NCBI GenBank assembly: GCA_918807975.1
Contig: OU964926.1
Location: forward strand, 23,195,996-23,259,995
Source of the DNA: Aplidium turbinatum
Taxonomy: Eukaryota > Chordata > Ascidiacea > Aplousobranchia > Polyclinidae
Direction: 5' to 3'
Length of the DNA stretch: 64,000 bases
The notes beneath the pieces are model-generated. The model saw only the letters and a list, made by a program, of their open reading frames with translations. It did no database searches and was not told where the DNA came from. Shown here one piece after another: positions 19,951-30,670 of the stretch (position 1 is its first letter; the number at the start of each line of letters is the position of its first letter). A program made the translations under genes and the position numbers.

Positions 19951-20993
19951 CAGTGTTGTACGCGTCAATTGTTTGTCGTATCCAGGCTTACACCCGGTGG
20001 TTAAAGATTTAGATTAAGTGGACGGGAAGGCAAGGAAGCCAATCTTCGTGTCCACCTTCAGGCATGCCTTTAAGTGTCCTGCCACAGACACAGCCGCATG
20101 CTCTTGAGCGGTGTCGAACCGGCGCCCTTTCGATTGCCGTTCCAGTGTTCTCACCACTCGGCTATGCAGCCGACTACGCGTCAATGAAATAAATTGACGG
20201 CGTCAGCGCTAATTTCTAGAGCTATTTTAGCCAGGGTCTCACAAAACAGAAGTATTTCAACCAAGTTTAGGCTAACAATAGCTATAAATAGGCTAAAGAG
20301 CATGTATTATGTTTTGAGACTGTATTGTTATTGGCTGCTTAGCCTATTAGTTATTTCCTTGTAGAAACGCAAGCATGTCAAAATGTTTGTCTGACAATCT
20401 GCTGCGTTTGGGACGCATAATGTCCTTTCCAAGTGAAAACATGCGTTCCACAGCAAACAAGCCTTGAAAACGTTTACTCGGAAAGGTATCACTGTTCCAA
20501 GCGTACTGTGATGTGCCGTAGTATATAGCCTATTATATATATATCTTTTAACGAGATCCACTGCACCAACATCGCTCTTTTCAGGGGCATAGAGCTCTTA
20601 AAATAAAGTATCTTCAACCTCCGACATTCATTGATTTTTCGCTTTCTCTCTCTGATCCCTCGTTCTCTGTGCTGTTCACGATATGAGCGATCACCATTTG
20701 GCGAACTTCTTCCGCTTGTATTCCAGGTAGCCATTCCAACCAACGCGAAAGCGGGTAATTCGGATGAGTCGCGCTAGCCAGAATACATTGTGAAACTCTC
20801 ATTGTGAAACGAGATTTTCCATGAAAGCAAAAAATGACGCATAGCGCTTGACGCTTGAAATCGGTAAAATACTTGACGGCGCTATCACTTCCGTCAACTA
20901 AAAAATAAATTGACGGCGCTAGCCTCAGCGTCAACAAAAAGTTGACGTCGTCAAATAACGCCGTCAAATTGACGGCGTCAACGTACAACACTG
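19951..20993 (-). mobile_element. hAT transposon remnant with transposase C-terminus, duplication GCTGTCAG
   Basis: The ends are CAGTGTTGTACGCGTCAATT and, in reverse complement, CAGTGTTGTACGTTGACGCC. Perfect 8-bp duplications GCTGTCAG lie at 19943-19950 and 20994-21001. The minus strand at about 20340-20475 encodes the hAT dimerisation domain (ERMFSLGKDIMRPKRSRLSD). A preceding segment at about 20680-20800 reads ATHPNYPLSRWLEWLPG. The right end is rich in GACGGCGTCAA-type words. Most of the transposase is gone. A SINE (19970-20174) is inserted near the left end. Confidence 0.9.
19970..20174 (-). mobile_element. tRNA-derived SINE, type A, in hAT element
   Basis: Reverse-complement reading gives a TAGCCGAGTGG box A and a GGTTCGACACC box B, followed by a body containing GCTCAAGAGCATGCG. 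The 11-bp duplication TACGCGTCAAT flanks it (19959-19969, 20175-20185). It is younger than the hAT copy it interrupts. Confidence 0.85.
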
Positions 20994-21001
20994 GCTGTCA
21001 G

Positions 21002-21560
21002 GTAATTTTAGACCGTGTGGTGTCACCTGCTTCGTCTGGATTTAGTCGTCGGCTTCCGCATTTTGTTGATCGCAACCGTAGAAACAATCCTTCTTTGTGC
21101 ATTAGGCCTAATGGTAAAGCTGATACTGTATCGATCGACAAGCTTAACGCCGTTGTGAATGGGGCCGTTGCTGGAGTCTGAGTTCTCACAACGAGTCAGA
21201 TAGTTCCCCAGCCGCTACATATAAGAATGAAAAACAAATTTGTACAAATATTTGTAAGTTTTGTTCGTCGTGAATTCTATGCAAGAGAAGAACAATTGTG
21301 GCAAAGACGTAATCTTAGCCCCATGCGTTTACGCTATGGCTTGCCGAACAAACAAAACTGTATTCTACGGTTCGACTTCGATCTGACCTTGAACAGAAGA
21401 TTCTATTTGAATAAGGCACTAATGATGCTCTACACTACAGTAGTAGAGCGAAATGCATATGCGATAAATTGGGCTCTGCTAATTCTCCATGCATTTTTAA
21501 TAAAAAAATACTAAACTGATACTTGATGGAGAATCGCTGGCCTGCCGCCTGCTGCTGCGT
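21002..21560 (+). mobile_element. Possible LTR-retroelement tail remnant
   Basis: A short frame ending near 21181 resembles the tail found after Ty3-type integrases (ADTVSIDKLNAVV). It is followed by ~380 bases that could be an LTR remnant. It is very old or partial, no flanking duplication was found, and the assignment is weak. Confidence 0.25.
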
Positions 21561-21809
21561 AGTCAGGAGATCCGCTATCCTTAATGGACCTCAATAAATG
21601 CATTGAATAGAAAACATAACCTAATTGAAATTTTTTGTAATAAATAGATGATTGTGACGTCATTTATCTTGAAATGGTGCTTTCAAAAAGTTATTTGCAG
21701 AATTACTACAGTTGCAAATTGCAAAACAAAAAGTAAACTTGTAGTTAGCACAAACGAAGCACGACGCTGTGGACTTCAAAAACGGTTTTGAAAATAATGC
21801 TTTGCAACA

Positions 21810-23718
21810 ATGGGACGAAGCGAAATGGGTGAGTACACCGCGATAGAGCTTGTGGTAGATGAATTTTTAGAACTCAATGTGAGCAATGCCAGCAATGCGT
21901 CTGCAGAAAGACCAGATGTTGATGACTCCCCGACGAATCAATTCGATGATGTCATTTCAAATTTACCTTCATTTTCAAACATTCGTCAGTCTATTTCTGA
22001 CTCGAACACAAACGCTGAGAGCAGCTCTCCTCGTATGAAAAGCGTGTCTTTTGCAGACTGTCGTGGACAAAATCTTGCGCAGGTAATGATTGATGAATTT
22101 TGTGTAGCCTACTTCAAACATAGGCTGCGAGTCATACTGGTTCATAAGTTATGCAGTATAGGCGGACAGTTGCTAAGTGCTATTTCACGACAAATACGAC
22201 AAACTTAGTATAGAGTTACAAGTGTTTTAAAAAAATTTCTAGTTACGAGTGTTTTTCTGATAAGATGTTTAGGCCTGGTTAATCTAATCAAAAAATAGAG
22301 CCCAAAATCTAGATCAGTGATTCCCAAACTTTTTCTATTCATTTAAAAGTTTTATACAGTGTTTGCGCACTACCCATTTTCCATATCTAGAAAATCTCAA
22401 AAATATACGATAGAATGCAAGAAACTTCAACAAATATACCAGCACAGGGCGCAAAGACAAAAAGGTTTTAATATTGGACCAAATATAATTAAGCTGTTTA
22501 GCTGTCGCATAAGTAGAACTCAGACTAGAAGACCAATAAATAGGCTGCGCTACTACTACTACCACCTACCACCAGTAGCAACATTAAAAACTTCGTATCT
22601 AAACTCAATTAAATGGTACTAAAGCGCTTACAGATATTATTATCCTTGTGCAATTGTGCATGTGCTTTAGAAGTCACTATTACGAAACCGTAACAATCAA
22701 TCATTGTATAAATGTATAACAATCACATAGCACAATTATACTTAACTTCGGCAAGAGACAAATGAATGCTGAAGACAAATAAATAGAAAATGGAATTCTT
22801 ACCGCCGGGTAGGCTACGTCGTAATTTCAGCAAGCTTGAAAAAAAGGTTTAAAAACCACTGACTTAGATGGTACGTCATATAGACGCTTGAACCCTCCGA
22901 ATAAAATTAATTATGACACAATAATGTACGTCTTGTAATGGTCTAAAAATTTGCGCAAATTATATTATTTTAACTCTTGTCAACTTAAGTAAGTTTCTCG
23001 CGTAGGCTACCTCCTGAAAGATTCACGTGTAAGCTTACCACTAGTACGCGCACCACAGTTTGGGAATCACTGATCTAGCTAGATAGGCTACCACTACGCT
23101 CGTGTTCAACAAACGTATTAAAAACTATAGGCCTACTGTCTTCAAAGGTGACAGTCTAACAAAGAAACAAATTTTGAACAGAACATAAAGTTTGAAAATA
23201 TCAATAATGATATTACTGTTCTTATTTCTTTATAGGTTCGTGTATTTGATGAAAGCCAAGAATTTGGTGTCACGTTTCGGCGGCGTGCTACAGAAGGAAG
23301 TGCCGTCACAGTCGAAAATACGCTGCCAAACGAGAAGTACTTCTTGCTTTTTCCTCAGCCATGTATAAACTACAGAAATTTAATGAAAACTTTATTGGAC
23401 AAGAATGTTAGCTTGGAATCGGCTGCCCTACAAAATAACACGGTGACAGGCACCATTAAAGTTATAAACTTAGCGTATTCCAAAAAGGTGGAAGTAAAAC
23501 TTACTTACGACTCCTGGAAAAGCGCTTGCCTTGTTCCAGCTACTTTTCTGCGCAGCGAAGACCTACACGTGGACATCTTTTCTTTCTATTTCATGATTCC
23601 ACCTTATGCTAACACAGTAAAATTTTGCATCAAATATACATGTAATTGCATAGAATATTGGGATAACAACCGTAGTTTCGATTATTGTATTGCTGCGTTC
23701 GCGAAAATACAAAGCTAG
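21810..23718 (+). CDS. PPP1R3-like: Glycogen-targeting PP1 regulatory subunit (PPP1R3-like)
   Basis: Two exons, 21810-22082 and 23236-23718, join at CAG|gtaatg...tatag|GTT in phase 0 to give 251 residues. Residues 77-81 (KSVSF, followed by ADCRG) are the RVxF-type docking site for protein phosphatase 1. Residues about 115-248 are a CBM21 carbohydrate-binding domain (VTGTIKVINLAYSKKVEVKL, YDSWKS, CIEYWDNNRSFDY). Family members bring PP1 to glycogen and activate glycogen synthase. The length is close to vertebrate PPP1R3B/C (about 285-320). The N-terminus is acidic and low-complexity. The intron carries a hAT MITE. Which vertebrate paralogue is closest cannot be told by eye. Confidence 0.88.
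22315..23072. mobile_element. hAT-type MITE in the PPP1R3-like intron
   Basis: The ends are CAGTGATTCCCAAACTTTTT and, in reverse complement, CAGTGATTCCCAAACTGTGG. Flanks ATCTAGAT (22307-22314) and ATCTAGCT (23073-23080) are an 8-bp duplication with one mismatch. It is 758 bp long with no transposase. The ends are related to those of the element at 44505-48186. Confidence 0.85.
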
Positions 23719-24265
23719 CATTGACAAACCAGAAATGAACCACTATTGATGCCAATATGTGAAAACTAGCTGAAAGAAAAGTTTGGTTTAGATTTAGGGC
23801 TGTTCGAAACGTTTTTTTTTAAAGTTTGTTTTGTTTTTTATTGCCTGTGTTGTCGTACACGGCCTAGTTGATGCCTGTGGCCTTATTAGACTGCACTACC
23901 TCAGAAATTGAGAGTAGTCTAATATTGCGTTTTTGAAAACATATTTGCAAAGACAAATCTGGGCAAATTTTGTTTGCAACCCCAAAATGTTTTACTCCTC
24001 TACAGCTATGCGCGACTCTCAAGGCGGAAGCTGCACAGTCCCACTTTGGTCAAGCTAAGTTGAATAGAAATTGGTCGCTTTCATTCCATGTGCATAAAAG
24101 TAGGGTTTCGTACTTTCGTTTCTTCAGCTACCTTCAAATGCGGCGGGGCGTCACGAACTGTTGACCATCTCATTTTTAAATATCACAGTTATAAAGTAGC
24201 AAATGAAATAGGCTAGCCTGCAGCAGCATGCTACGCAGCTACCTTGACCTGGCTTTCAACACCTA
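23719..24265. other. Downstream of PPP1R3-like gene, no gene seen
   Basis: AT-rich sequence that presumably includes the 3' UTR. No further coding similarity or clear repeat was found. Confidence 0.5.
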
Positions 24266-25106
24266 CCCTCAATAGCTCGGTAGGTTAGCGTATGACTTCG
24301 TGAACAAAGCTTCAAGATCGAGCGAGTTGTGCACTTGAGCAACACATTTTAACGACTGTTCTCCATTCAGCGGCACCTAGTAGATGGTGGTCACAGCGGT
24401 AAACCATAATTTCTTCGTGAGAAAATTGTAACATAAGATTCCCGCATCCGCTCATCTTGTATGCAATGACCGAAAAGAAACACTCTTCTAAAACGTCTAT
24501 TCAAGAACTGTATTTTTGTAAAAATAGCCCAAGGCTGTCGAAATTGCGACGCAACACCGTACGCCACTAAAAACTTGTCACTACTATACAAATTACTGAG
24601 ATAAAAGACGGAAATTTCGTCCAGCTAGCAAGCACTAAGCAAAACAGTTAAATATGCGACCAACTTTCAAGCAACAATTTTAAGAATGACGAGAATAAAT
24701 TGCAATCTTCCAAACGCACGTAAACAGCTACTGTGACGTAATAATCCATATGCATTATGAAGCAATTCCAGCACCTGTTGGCTTTGGCTTACACCATACC
24801 TCGTAATTCAAGATTTAACGATGATGTAATGTTATGCTGCAGCTGCAATGTTTTACAAGTCTTGCAAACGATGGTGCAATCTGCTCATTTAAATTAGAAA
24901 ATTCCATTACGTAATACGCTAAGATTCAGTAGACCTAAACGGTTTTATATGACGTTTGATTTGGTGAACAATTGTCTGGAACAGATGGAATAACTAACAA
25001 GCAGCAAAACTTCAACAATCGTGATTCAAGGCCTCTACAAGTATGCGAAACTGCCAGGATTAAGCTCTGCAAGAAGCTTTCCCAGTCCGAGAATAAAGAT
25101 TCAATT
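24266..25106 (+). mobile_element. tRNA-derived SINE, type C, split by a solo LTR
   Basis: The SINE head (AATAGCTCGGTAGG... to CAGCGGCACCTAGTAGATGG) ends at 24387. The body resumes after 24983 (AACAATCGTGATTCAAGGCC... to CCGAGAATAAAGATTCAA). The two halves match the continuous copies at 42.9-43.25 kb and 46.6 kb. A solo LTR interrupts it. Confidence 0.75.
24388..24983 (-). mobile_element. Solo LTR of the BEL/Pao family, old
   Basis: The reverse complement aligns along its length with the LTR at 7504-8072, but with many substitutions, so it is far older than that insertion. It is flanked by the 5-bp duplication GATGG (24383-24387, 24984-24988). A solo LTR forms when two LTRs of one element recombine. 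Confidence 0.85.
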
Positions 25107-25196
25107 TTAGACAATCTGATTCATACGAAAAGAATTGTTTTCAAATCGCAACGAAGTTGTGTTACTTTCCAAATACAGTAAAACTTAAAGCGCCCG

Positions 25197-25325
25197 ATTG
25201 TGTGCACGAAGTAACCGCAAGATCAAGCATCGATGGTTCGACTATCAGGGAGTGCGTTTGCGCAACGTATTCCAATAACTGCTCTCCATTCAGCGGCTAC
25301 TAGTGGGCGGAGTAATTCAGAGCTA
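25197..25325 (+). mobile_element. SINE type C fragment
   Basis: It shares the GATGGTTCGACTATC box B-like region and the CTGCTCTCCATTCAGCGGC block with the other type C copies; the box A part is degraded. Confidence 0.55.
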
Positions 25326-25601
25326 CGCAGTGCTGTTTAAGCATCATCTCGCCTCTCCCCAGAATTCCAGTAGTGGTACGGTACTTATTTTTAGTGATGG
25401 CGCGGGCCGCGGAACATATTTCTCAAACTATAGGCCTGTTCCAAATTAGTGCAAAAAAGCATTAGATTGAGGCCACAAACTCACTCCACGTAGAAAAAAT
25501 TTCACCTTCACAATTTCAGCAAAAAATAAACTCTCTCACATTTTTTTAGAACAGTCTATATGTCGACAATGCGGTGGTTGACATTTAAGTCTGCCAACCA
25601 T

Positions 25602-25814
25602 CAGGGCCGTTGAGAGGGTAACTTGGGCCCCAAATTAAGACACTTCTAAGAAAAAACACACTATATCTAACTAACACGAGGTTGTTTCTTCAAGCATCTG
25701 GCCCGGATTTAGGGGGGACAGAGGATGCAGTTGCCCCGGGCCCCCCTGTAGAAGGACCCCCGACGTGGAAAAACGTGATTTCGGGTCCAATAGTATCCCC
25801 TGGCAACGCTACTG
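25602..25814. mobile_element. Short hAT-type MITE, duplication CCAACCAT
   Basis: The 213-bp unit starts CAGGGCCGTTGAGAGGG and ends in imperfect inverse. Perfect 8-bp duplications CCAACCAT lie at 25594-25601 and 25815-25822. The interior is GGGCCCC-rich, as in the other hAT copies here. Confidence 0.7.
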
Positions 25815-25871
25815 CCAACCATAACCTGTTTTGTTCTAATGCTCACGCTCGTAAATTCGTATCGAAAGCAG

Positions 25872-26190
25872 CCGTCGGCAGCCGTGGCCGAGTGGTTAGC
25901 GCGTTGGGCTCGCAGTCGAGAGCCTGCATGTTCGACTCCAGCCACCCGCACTTCCTGTTGTTTCTCTGGGCATGACACTTTACGATAATTGCCTCTACCC
26001 AGTGATCGATTTCGAGTGATGAGTAGTACCAAATTTAAGTCATAAGTAGAGTAGACAACCGGAAACAGACATTGCCGTTGGCTGCAGCGTGGGTCAGGTG
26101 TACGTTGGAAGGCGTACACCGATGCATAGCGCTCAAGTCCGCTTTCCCGCAATGCAGGGTAAAGATATAACAAACAAACAAAAACAAACA
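25872..26190 (+). mobile_element. tRNA-derived SINE, type D (Ser/Leu-like head)
   Basis: Box A TGGCCGAGTGG and a TGTTCGACTCC box B lie within a ~75-base head resembling a serine or leucine tRNA. A body of about 200 bases follows, ending in an (AACAA)n-type tail near 26170-26195. The tail and non-tRNA body argue for a SINE rather than a working tRNA gene. Confidence 0.75.
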
Positions 26191-26394
26191 AACATCCAAC
26201 TTCCAAAGAAACTTTATCAGTTCGAAGATAAAGATTGCCACAATCAAACTGACGTCATTGTAAGGATGCACAGGTCTCAATATAATGAATTCTGACATAC
26301 TCACAAACATCTTTTATTAGAAAACTTCTGGCAACTACAACAGTTTGCTACGAAAATGACGCAACTATAACAAACGAATACTGCATGGAAATTT

Positions 26395-28010
26395 AATTGA
26401 CTCACAATCATTCAGTGCTCTCCAACAACAGGCAAAGTGTACGAAAAATGAAAACAAGTCGAGTGGCACACTAAATAGCGTGAAATATCTGGATGTATTA
26501 CTTGGCACGGCGATGCGTGATGACAAGGATGTAAACCGATAAGTGCGATCAATCTAATGTTCTGGCAACAAATCAAAATTTCACAAGTACTCCAGTGAAG
26601 TTAAAAATGTTCTCTTCCGTTCATACTGTACCTCAAAGTAAGCATGTCATCTGTGAGAAAATTATCATCAACGTGACATTAATCCAGGCCTCGAAATTCG
26701 TTTTTGTTGACGGAGGACAAACGTGTCCGGTCTGAGCAGCTATCTCGGCGGACAAATTAAGTCTCACGGCGGACACACCAGTTTTAGCGTCAATCGTTGT
26801 GCTTAATCACTTTATCTTGTAAATTCTTCGCCATTTGAAAGTTATAGCTACGGTTTTAGAAGGCTTTTTAAAATTTCAGTGAAGTTACTGACTCTGAAAA
26901 GCTTTCATCAGAACAACGACGTGCTCTTAAACAGTCAAAGCGCCGCGTAACTGCTTAATATACGCCGCATATATAACTGATTTACTTCCACCGAAAGAGG
27001 TCGTGTGGCTTCTTGCGTCACAATGCTCTGGGCACGAGTCAGAGAACTTCTACACTAACGCTACTATTTTCTTCTGTGCAAAGTTTCACTAGGCTTTTTT
27101 CTTTAGGTTTATTTTTGCGTGTCATGTGAGCGAAAGTGAATTTTCTATGGGCCTTTACTTTCTTACTGAAATACCAAAACTACACAAATTTTGCGGCATC
27201 TTGCTGTAATAGCCTACTCGTATGATCTAATTTTGTAACAAACCTTGTCTTATCAATATTACTCGGAGATCAAAGCCAGACATTGTGACGTAAGACTTGT
27301 ACTAAGTTGCGCGTAATTAGTGTAAAAGTAGCGGTACTCCCATCGATTCTTAGAGAACAATTCACCTTTGTTAAGCTGATTCAATGTCACCAATGGTTGA
27401 AGCAACGTAAAAATCGAAAGTTTTTCTGCTTGAATGGAAGCTAAGAGATACAGTATTCACATTTTCTAGATGCGCGCTAGAATGCGAGGAAATTATATAT
27501 TTGCAATTATTGTTCGTGCTATGCAATGACGATTTGTATCGCTATTTTTCGGCGGACAAATATGACCGATCTAGATGGTACTTCCCGCGGACATCACATG
27601 CTGTGACGGCGGACATGACCGCCGTGAATTTCGAGGCCTGTTAATCGCTTGCGTGTTGCCTGCAATAACGCATTTAAAATTATTCACAATTTGCCCAAAC
27701 AACATAGTGTGCGTGAACACCAAGTCTTGTGCAACATAATAACATTTGAAGCATTAGTACGGAAATATATTTTTTCTTTTGTTGGAAGATGCGAATCGTC
27801 GTCAAACTCTATTGTTGCCTCCCTGGTGAGGTCTGACTGCTATCGTAAATTGAACTACTTTCTTCATTATATTAAGACTATGCAATATGTATGCATTGCT
27901 TACTGAGCCTTAATGGTTGCCATGGCACAAAGATATCAACAGTCATCGTTTGCTAGCGTTAAATCTTACTGGTTGATTGTATGAAAAAATTGAGCTCTTA
28001 ATTTTATTTC
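26395..28010 (+). mobile_element. LINE reverse transcriptase tail, interrupted by a hAT-like element
   Basis: Upstream of 26694 the plus strand has degenerate LINE frames (a KYLDVLLGTAMRDDKDVNR-like run, then EVKNVLFRSYCTS). After 27640 the same protein continues (INRLRVACNNAFKIIHNLPK and TFEALVRKYIFSF), a tail common in CR1-like LINEs. A transposon at 26695-27640 separates the halves. A second, shorter copy of this tail lies on the minus strand at 28186-28490. Confidence 0.7.
26695..27640. mobile_element. TIR transposon CAGGCCTCGAAATTC inside a LINE
   Basis: The ends are CAGGCCTCGAAATTC and its reverse complement, flanked by TTAATC on both sides (26689-26694, 27641-27646). Only six bases match, so it is either a hAT with an eroded 8-bp duplication or a family with shorter duplications. 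GCGGACA-type words recur at both ends. The 946-bp interior has no transposase. Confidence 0.75.
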
Positions 28011-28185
28011 AAATACTTTTGCGCCGTAGGTGCATGTATTCTACTGTAGCCTATGATTATTTATTTGCGTCAGACAAAGCTGTCCATATCTAAAACAAAA
28101 CAACGAAATAATACACAAACTGCAAATGCACTAAGGTCACAGTGAGCCAGTTTGGATGTCGCCAGTTTAAGAGCTCACTAAATAT

Positions 28186-28490
28186 CTAACTTACATTACA
28201 AATTAACATACAATCAGCGTTGGAAGAGTTGAAAGTATTCAGAACGATAAAAACAATCAGATGAATGACATCAGGTCTGAAATAAATCGATTTGTGGAGT
28301 GTATACAACGGTTGATAAAGGAAAACATGTTTTTTCTCAATAAAGCATAAAACGTTATTATTATTCAATACTTGAAATTCACGGGCATTGACATAACGAG
28401 GCAAATTGTCCAATATTCTGAAAGAATCATTGTAAGCAACACGCAATCGTTTTATACTAGAAGATCCTTTTATTTTTGTATTTTTTCTTT
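28186..28490 (-). mobile_element. LINE reverse transcriptase tail fragment
   Basis: The minus-strand frame reads RLRVAYNDSFRILDNLPRYV, the same tail motif as at 27,645-27,720. It then degrades. Confidence 0.65.
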
Positions 28491-28619
28491 TTTTATGCGA
28501 TTTGAATATGGACTTTCTTGTCTGATGCAAATAAAAAACAATAATAATAAATTGGTAAATTCAAGTTTATTGGAGCGTTTGCCACGCAAGTGTGGCTTCA
28601 TCAGTAAATAATAACAAAC

Positions 28620-29117
28620 AAATCAAATGATAAAATACTATAGAGATAAACTATAAAATTTGTACGAAAAATCCTTTCATTTAATACGCTAACTTTCATT
28701 GATTCAATTGCTGATGAAACTCAACGCACTAAGATTTAGAATTTTGTATAAAACAACTAAGTGCCTTGCATGAAAATAATATGCATGTTCAGAGAAATTC
28801 CAATCTTTCAGGTTAACGAATAAAAACTATTAATGTGTCACAATTGCTCACATCAGCTAAACCTTTTGCAAGGTTACCAACTTAACTTTTTCCAGACCAT
28901 GATACTGTTTCTCATATAAAACAATGTCGATTATGGCCAATTGCAAGAATATTTGCACACTGCACAGCTTATGAATATATGCTTTGCTCAACTACAGTCT
29001 TTTCATTAAATACTGTACTTGTTGTTGTTGTGGACCTAGTGAGTTTACTCAGGAAGCTGTTTCCAAGAGCCTAAATCTCAGAATGTTAGTTTGACAAGGC
29101 ATTCAAACAGTAAGATG
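28620..29117. other. Downstream of ARL16-like gene, no gene seen
   Basis: AT-rich sequence that probably includes the ARL16 3' UTR on the minus strand. No coding similarity was noticed. Confidence 0.5.
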
Positions 29118-29666
29118 CTATTTTCCTGTAACATTCTTTGACTGTAACCATTTCAAAACATCATTCAATCTTGTTTTGTCTCTACAACTGGAATCCAGAA
29201 CTGTAATTTTTTGAGTTGAATTTTGTAAGTAAACACTTATTTGGGAAAGGTACTTCACTTCATTAACACTCGTCTTTGATGGAATATCTATTTTATTAAA
29301 CATAACAAGAATGGGTAATTTTTGTGTATCGTGAGAAGTTAATATTTCTTTTAACTGAACAGAAGCACATGATATTTGATGAACATTTGAAGCATCTATA
29401 ACAAATATTATACCCCTTGCATCTTTATAATAACTCTCCCATATTGGCGCCATTGAACCTCCAAGTTCACGAATTTCAACTGATGTTCTTTTTCCTGTTG
29501 GCAAAGTTGTTATGTTTGTACCAATTGTAGGCATAGGCGAAGGAGGCTCATCAAATTCCCTCACATCCACTTTAGATGAAGACTTTAGTTTGGATGCCTG
29601 CAAACTTGATAAAACATCAACAAGAGTTGATTTTCCACTTCCCGAAGGTCCAAGAATGAGTATCAT
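29118..29666 (-). CDS. ARL16: ARL16-like small GTPase
   Basis: A single-exon frame of 182 residues begins MILILGPSGSGKS; the ATG at 29666 matches the start of vertebrate ARL16 (MCLLLG...). The P-loop is at 6-13 (GPSGSGKS). PTIGTN (46-51) is the switch I region, RELGG (66-70) replaces the usual DxxGQ in a way typical of ARL16, and NKID (124-127) is the guanine-specificity motif. There is no Gly2, so N-myristoylation is not expected. ARL16 is linked to ciliary protein trafficking in mammals. Length is near the usual ~170-200. A possible 5' UTR or trans-splice acceptor (TTGTTACAG) lies about 60 bases upstream on the minus strand. The AP-1 gamma fragment is upstream on the same strand. Confidence 0.88.
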   Translation of the reverse strand: MILILGPSGSGKSTLVDVLSSLQASKLKSSSKVDVREFDEPPSPMPTIGTNITTLPTGKRTSVEIRELGGSMAPIWESYYKDARGIIFVIDASNVHQISCASVQLKEILTSHDTQKLPILVMFNKIDIPSKTSVNEVKYLSQISVYLQNSTQKITVLDSSCRDKTRLNDVLKWLQSKNVTGK

Positions 29667-30517
29667 GTTTTGAAGCAAATGATTAGATCAAAATTGTTGA
29701 TAAAAATGAAGTTGTCATAACTTAAATCTGTAACAAAAATACAATGATTTTTGTACTCACATATCAAAACATTGAAAAAGATAACAAAATAAAAAAATAC
29801 TGAAAGATACCATTACTGTATGTTTCTTGAAAGCAGGGAATTGACTTACTGAAGGTACCTCTCACATCTACCCAAGGCTACGATCTTTTGCATTCTCTTA
29901 CTGAATACACTCCATATGTTTTCAATTTCTTTATATGTTGAGCATCCAAACAAAAATAAGTGACTGACTGTCCTCTTTAAAATACAATTATTTCCATATT
30001 ATTAGTACAAATTCATAAGATATTTCAACTCCAGAATAAACTTCAATGTAGAAAATGATTTTCAATTTAACTTACTCAAATATAATCAACTGAATCAAAA
30101 AATAATTGTAAATACTTTCAAAAAGAAACAGTTTTTTGTGTTGGTTAGGGCATTAAAGATGCTGTTTAAATAGCCTATCATATATGGCACTGTCAGGGAA
30201 AAGTGATGTTAAAACTGCCATATCAAGTATCTACTCACAAAAATTCGACATTACATGACTTGAGTAAACAGAATATCACAATGACAAATCAAAATTAACT
30301 TTATCGAAAAACTGACCCATGCACAATTGCACATGCACTCAATCTGTCTGTGATAAAAACCAGTCCCACCAATTACCTATAACTCACATCGAATTATCCA
30401 GAAGTCACAACCCTCTAAGCTTCTTTATTTTTTTGGCAACCATGCATGGCCTGCCAGAGCTTCTTCCTGGCAGCCAAAATAAAATATTCAGTTGAAAATT
30501 GGTGTTTTAAAAATCGG
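29667..30517. other. Between ARL16-like and AP-1 gamma exons
   Basis: AT-rich sequence without recognisable exons. I looked on the minus strand for the next gamma-adaptin block (an LMTNxxKNDLN-like motif) and did not find it. Confidence 0.5.
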
Positions 30518-30670
30518 TTAATTAATTTCATGTTTTGCGTTTACCCAGGTAACAACAACACAAACAAAGCCCTGAAACATAGTTGCACTTGCATTTAAAC
30601 GCACTGCTTCCCAAAGTAGGTTTGGAGCTAGTCTTTGAGTTTTTATAGGTTGATGCTTGTGAAACTTTAT

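Noticed and set aside
20998-21189. Minus-strand 63-codon frame
   Set aside because: It is opposite the weak LTR-element tail and has no features of its own.
25875-25950. Functional tRNA-Ser/Leu gene
   Set aside because: Box A and B are good, but an extended body and an AACAA-type tail follow, and the acceptor stem is not convincing; a SINE fits better.
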